Below the pieces are notes generated by a model. It was given only the letters and a program-made list of their open reading frames with translations, did no database searches and was not told the origin of the DNA. DNA of 9,968 nucleotides from an uncultured Prevotellaceae bacterium (GTDB taxonomy: Bacteria > Bacteroidota > Bacteroidia > Bacteroidales > Muribaculaceae). The stretch spans positions 1 through 9,968 of the forward strand of contig CAMFSS010000051.1 of NCBI GenBank assembly GCA_945983195.1. The letters are read 5' to 3'. The translations under genes were made by a program, and so were the position numbers. Below, in pieces: positions 6,654 to 9,968 of this stretch (position 1 is its first letter; every line of letters starts with the position of its first letter).

Positions 6654-7457
6654 ATGAACACTCTCGACGATAAGAACAGGAAAATTGCCATTGCTGCAAC
6701 GGCTTCATTGCATCTGCTGTTGCTGCTCGTTCTTGTGTTTTCTTGTCTGAACTATCATTTTGAGCCTCTTGAGGAGAAGGAAAAAGAGAGTGAAATCACT
6801 TTTTTTGGCAGCGAATATGTGATGCTTGGCGATGCCCTTTCTGAAAATACGGGAAAAGCTGAGCCTGAACCGGTGAAACGCGACCCTGAACCGGTGGCAA
6901 ACGAGAACGACCTGAAAAACTCCGGTTTCAAGGGCGAGGATTCACGTCCGGTAGTGGCTTCGGAGAAGAATGAATCGCCAATGAAGGTGGAAAAGAAGCC
7001 CGAGAAGCCTGAAAAGACAGGTCCGACCAAAGAGGAAATTGCCGAACAGGAACGCATAAAGGCCGAGAAGGAAGCCAAGCGCAAGACCAACAGTAAGGTA
7101 CAGAACGCTTTTGGCAAGTCGTCGAGCAACTCGGGCAGCGGCTCTGCCGGCTCGCCTGCCGGTAACAGCAACACCGGTGCACGCACCGGCGCACCGGGCG
7201 TTTCGGGGCTTACAGGCTACACCATCGACCATTGGGAGCGTCCGTCGAGCCCGGTGGAGGGTAAGGTGGTAGTAAAGGTGCGTGTAAATTCACGCGGTCG
7301 CGTGATTGCGGCTACATATCAAAGCGGAAGCGGCACGGCAGCCGGAAACACCGATGTGCGCCGTAACTGCGAGCGTGCCGCCCTCAAATCTTCATTCTCT
7401 GTGCCCGTAGGGGCTATCGACGAGGCTGTAGGCTATCTCACCTATATCTTCAAGTGA
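6654..7457 (+). CDS. tonB: TonB/TolA-like energy transducer
   Basis: This periplasm-spanning protein is expected to carry energy from ExbB/ExbD to outer-membrane partners. The 267 residues comprise a short cytoplasmic N-terminus, one membrane helix (11-32, SLHLLLLLVLVF) with a His at position 20, which matches the position of the functional His in Escherichia coli TonB, a Pro/Glu/Lys linker (36-145, with EPEP, KKPEKPEK and a charged run IKAEKEAKRK), a Gly/Ser-rich hinge (154-186) and a C-terminal domain (187-267; GKVVVKVRVNSRGRVIAA and a conserved RNCERAALKSSF helix). The canonical Tyr-Pro motif of TonB C-terminal domains is not evident, so the protein may serve a Tol-like envelope role rather than TonB-dependent import. 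Its position directly after exbD supports a complete three-gene motor. No convincing terminator is seen in the 31 bases before the convergent phosphatase gene. Confidence 0.85.
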   Translation: MNTLDDKNRKIAIAATASLHLLLLLVLVFSCLNYHFEPLEEKEKESEITFFGSEYVMLGDALSENTGKAEPEPVKRDPEPVANENDLKNSGFKGEDSRPVVASEKNESPMKVEKKPEKPEKTGPTKEEIAEQERIKAEKEAKRKTNSKVQNAFGKSSSNSGSGSAGSPAGNSNTGARTGAPGVSGLTGYTIDHWERPSSPVEGKVVVKVRVNSRGRVIAATYQSGSGTAAGNTDVRRNCERAALKSSFSVPVGAIDEAVGYLTYIFK

Positions 7458-7488
7458 GAATCGCCATCACGATAATTTGATTCCTCCC

Positions 7489-8886
7489 TTATTTCTTCAC
7501 TCCTGTCAGTTCAAGGATTATCTTTGGCAGGTCGGTGTTGTCGCGGAGTCCGCTGAATGCCTCGGCTCCTGCTCCCACTGCATACACCGGTGTGAAATCG
7601 CCCGTGTGGCTGTATGAAGTCCAGCCTATGCCGGCGCAATGGTTCTGCACATCGAATACCTCTTTCACAAATTCGCTGAAGGTGGCGTAGAGTGTCTGCT
7701 CGTCGCCTCCATTGTGAGTGACAAATGTGCGGTTGAATGACTCTTGTAACGCTTTCTCGCGCTTCTCGCTCACCTTCACGGCTCCAAATAGTCCGAGCTT
7801 TGCCGAGAGTATCTCTTTCATCTCCTCCCAGGTGATGCTCTTGCCGCTCTTTTGCCGCTCGATGCAATAGCTTTGGAACGATTCGAGCGATGTGCGCTGA
7901 TAGTCGAATACGCTTAAGTCAACCTCGTGCGGTCCCTTTTTCACGCCAAGGGCCATTCCGCCCGTGTTGTGGTCGGCAGTCACTACGATAAGTGTCTCAT
8001 CGGGGTGCTGCTTGTAGAATTCGTAGGCAAGTGCTATCGACTTGTCGAAGTTTAGAATCTCTTTCACCACGGTGCCGCCATCGTTGGCGTGGGCTGCCCA
8101 GTCGATGTTTCCACCCTCAACCATCACAAAGAACTTGTCGGGGCTGTATTTCTGCAAATGCTCAATGCACGCGCTTGTGATAAACTCCAGCTTGAGGTCG
8201 CCGGCAACGCTGTCGATGGTGAATCCGTTGTGCCCCTTGCCATTCTCTGCACTGAGGAGCAGCATCTTTGGGTGCTTCTTGCCGCGCACCTTATTATATT
8301 CGTCGGCTCCGAAACTTACCGTGTAGCCATTCTTCTTGATAGTTTTCATCAGGTCGTTCTCCTTGCCCTCGCTGTCTTTGCGGCCGCGGAGCATGGTGCC
8401 TGCAAAGAAGTCGTAGCCGCTCTTGGCAAGGTCAAGACCTATCTCATAGAATAATTTGCGGTTCTTCACATGGGTGTAGAATGCACCGGGAGTGGCATCG
8501 TCGATAGGCACTGAAGTGGCTATTGCCACACCGTATCCGTTGTCCTTTAGATGCTTAGCAATGCTGTAGCAAGCCACTGTGTCGGGATCCATGCCGAGCA
8601 TGTAGTTGCGTGTCTTCGTTCCGGTCGACAGGGCAGTTCCTGCGGCTGCCGAGTCGGTGATTTTGCTGCTTGCCGAGTATGACGTGCACACGGTTGCTAC
8701 CGGGAATTGCAGCATTGTGAGGTGCTCCTTGTTGCCGAGCACTGTGCGGTTGTAGGTTTCAGCCGACAGAACATGTCCCAATCCCATTCCGTCGCCGATG
8801 AAATAGAACACATATTTAGGCTGTGCGGCGTGTGCTGTCAGCGTTAAGCCGAGCAGCACCAAAGTTGTAAATATAAGTTTTCGCAT
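7489..8886 (-). CDS. Exported alkaline phosphatase (PhoA-type)
   Basis: It hydrolyses phosphomonoesters in the periplasm with two zincs and a magnesium. The 465 residues include a signal peptide (1-20 or 1-21, LTLTAHAA) with cleavage either before Ala21 or before Gln22. Metal and active-site residues are in family order: FIGDGMG with Asp32, ITDSAAAGTALSTG with nucleophile Ser79, DDATPGAFYTH with Thr132, VEGGNIDWAAHAND with Glu257, Asp262 and His266, VTADHNTGG with Asp305 and His306, and SYSHTGDFTPVYAVG with His427. All are intact. The helical insertion at about 335-415 (ERQKSGKSITWEEMKEILSA) fits longer Bacteroidota homologues. It faces the tonB gene tail to tail and follows the GH3-family gene on the same strand by 58 bases. 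A pho-box-like control element is not visible, so phosphate regulation is not shown. Confidence 0.95.
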   Translation of the reverse strand: MRKLIFTTLVLLGLTLTAHAAQPKYVFYFIGDGMGLGHVLSAETYNRTVLGNKEHLTMLQFPVATVCTSYSASSKITDSAAAGTALSTGTKTRNYMLGMDPDTVACYSIAKHLKDNGYGVAIATSVPIDDATPGAFYTHVKNRKLFYEIGLDLAKSGYDFFAGTMLRGRKDSEGKENDLMKTIKKNGYTVSFGADEYNKVRGKKHPKMLLLSAENGKGHNGFTIDSVAGDLKLEFITSACIEHLQKYSPDKFFVMVEGGNIDWAAHANDGGTVVKEILNFDKSIALAYEFYKQHPDETLIVVTADHNTGGMALGVKKGPHEVDLSVFDYQRTSLESFQSYCIERQKSGKSITWEEMKEILSAKLGLFGAVKVSEKREKALQESFNRTFVTHNGGDEQTLYATFSEFVKEVFDVQNHCAGIGWTSYSHTGDFTPVYAVGAGAEAFSGLRDNTDLPKIILELTGVKK

Positions 8887-8930
8887 TGTAATTTGTTATT
8901 GTTTGTGGTTGTTCGATTATTTAATTATTC

Positions 8931-8938
8931 CAAAGTAA
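8931..8938 (-). promoter_or_regulatory. Possible -7 element for the alkaline phosphatase gene
   Basis: Read on the minus strand this is TTACTTTG, which matches TAnnTTTG except at the second base, 44 bases before the phosphatase ATG in an A/T-rich leader between it and the GH3-family stop. No TTTG lies at the -33 position. The phosphatase could instead be read from the promoter of the GH3-family gene. Confidence 0.3.
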
Positions 8939-8944
8939 CGTATG

Positions 8945-9968
8945 CTATTGGCGATTCATCGCCAGCATATCCTCAATGATTTTTCTGTCGTTGCTCAAGC
9001 GTGGCACTTTGCGCTGGCCTCCAAGTTTGCCAGTACTGCCAAGCCAGCGGTCGAAAAGCCCCTTATGTGCCTCGGTGATAGTGAGTCGGTCGAGGAATAT
9101 GCTTCCTTTGCGCTTCGCTTCATAGTCGCTGTTCACCTCCTGCAAGTGGCTATCGAGCACATCGGCAAAATGCTCCACATCGTCGGGAAGGCTGTTGAAT
9201 TCAATCAGCCACTGGTGATGGCCGTGCTTGTCGCCGTGGGCATAGACAGGAGCAGCCGTGTAGTTGGCAATCATCGCCCCGGTGTCGCGGCAGGCGCGTG
9301 CAATCGCTTCATCGGCATTGTGCACCATCAGCTCCTCACCGAATGCGTTGATATAGTGCTTAGTACGTCCGGCTATTCTAATCTTCACCGGCGATGTCTG
9401 CTCCACGCGCACCGTGTCGCCTATCTTGTAGCGCCAAAGTCCGTTGTTTGCGCTTATTACGAGCGAATAGGTCTTTCCTGCCTCCACTTCCCACAGCGGA
9501 AGCACTCGCGGTTAGTCGCTGTCGACATCTTCCAGAGGGATAAACTCATAGAACACGCCGGCATCGAGCAGAAGTAGCATTGCGCTGGTTTCGGCACTCG
9601 ACTGCACAGCAAAGAATCCCTCCGATGCATTGTAGGTTTCCACATAGTGCATTCGCGAATTGTCGCATATCGAGGCATATTCGTCGCGGTAAGGCTCAAA
9701 GCTAATACCGCCATGGAAGAACACTTCAAGATTGGGCCACACATCGTGAATCGACGTGGCACCTTCGCGCTTTAGCACCTCCTTCAGCACCGTGAGAAAC
9801 CACGACGGAACTCCCGAAATGTTGGTGATGTTCTCCTTTCGGCTCGCCTCTACGAGTGCCGGCAGCTTTCGGCTCCAGTCCTCCATAAGTGCCGTTGCCT
9901 TGTCGGGCACACGCACCATGTTGACGATAGGGTTGATGTTGGCAATCAGGTTGGCTGAGAGGTCGCCC
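8945..9968 (-). pseudogene. GH3-family acyl-adenylating protein, 3' part, interrupted by in-frame TAA
   Basis: The minus-strand frame enters at the right edge (GDLSANLIANINPIV...) and runs to TAG at 8947-8945, giving about 340 codons of a protein usually near 500 residues; the start is outside the window. Recognisable GH3 (plant auxin-responsive amido-synthetase family) motifs are ISGVPSWFLTVLKEV, VFFHGGISFEPYRDEY, HYVETYNASEGFFAVQ (ATP/AMP binding), GVFYEFIPLED, NNGLWRYKIGDTVRV and RIAGRTKHYINAFGEEL. Plant members adenylate acyl acids and attach amino acids; the substrate of Bacteroidota members is unknown, so none is proposed. TAA at 9514-9512 falls between DVDSD and PRVLPLWEVEAGKT, in the same frame as both halves, inside a loop before the C-terminal subdomain. 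The frame on both sides is intact, so this is a clean nonsense change or a sequence error. Restart at GTG (9505) would give a 186-residue C-terminal fragment lacking the ATP-binding part. Confidence 0.85.

Noticed and set aside
7458..7488. Search for a bidirectional terminator between convergent tonB and the phosphatase gene
   Set aside because: Only 4-5 bp complementary stretches (ATCG/CGAT, GAATC/GATTC) are present, too weak to call.
8949..8964. Small perfect hairpin (TGGCGA/TCGCCA, loop TTCA) at the end of the GH3-family gene
   Set aside because: It lies inside the last codons, has only a 6-bp stem and no T tract after it on the minus strand, so it is not a convincing terminator.
8942..9577. 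Plus-strand open frame of 211 aa
   Set aside because: It is opposite the GH3-family gene, whose minus-strand translation has clear family motifs; the plus frame has none.

Overview
The window looks like a chromosomal segment of a gut Bacteroidales bacterium, most likely near the Muribaculaceae. The evidence is moderate GC, start codons without Shine-Dalgarno sequences but with A/T-rich leaders, Bacteroidota-type -7 promoter elements (TAnnTTTG), and family content: a type II glutaminyl cyclase lipoprotein, a pdxJ-exbB-exbD-tonB cluster, a bacterial GH3-family protein and a Pmp-like beta-helix protein. The family-level placement is an inference from gene content and codon style.

Layout, left to right. 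(1) Positions 1-1220 hold the 3' part of a large secreted or surface beta-helix protein with GGG(I/V) repeats, closed by a 17-bp hairpin terminator. (2) Positions 1367-2356 hold a glutaminyl cyclase (M28 fold) whose frame is cut by an in-frame TAG 37 codons before its natural end. It is followed 27 bases later by an exported prolyl oligopeptidase (2384-4501). (3) Positions 4502-4711 are intergenic and contain two tandem 73-bp copies of a hairpin-plus-promoter module. (4) A compact forward cluster follows: pdxJ (vitamin B6 synthesis), exbB, exbD and a TonB/TolA-like transducer (4712-7457), the last three forming a proton-motive-force-driven envelope machine. (5) On the minus strand lie an exported alkaline phosphatase (7489-8886) and, upstream of it, the 3' part of a GH3-family adenylating enzyme (8945 to beyond 9968), which is also cut by an in-frame stop (TAA at 9512-9514).

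How the genes fit together: much of the window concerns the cell envelope. Glutaminyl cyclase in Bacteroidota caps N-terminal Gln exposed by signal peptidase I. The neighbouring prolyl oligopeptidase has exactly such a predicted mature N-terminus (SASA then Gln), and the alkaline phosphatase may too. ExbB/ExbD/TonB energise the outer membrane.

The most unusual features are the two in-frame stop codons in otherwise intact, well-conserved genes (one would remove the last zinc ligand of glutaminyl cyclase) and the duplicated promoter/hairpin module before pdxJ. I see no CRISPR array, transposase, phage gene, tRNA or rRNA, and I do not see a clearly new multi-gene system.
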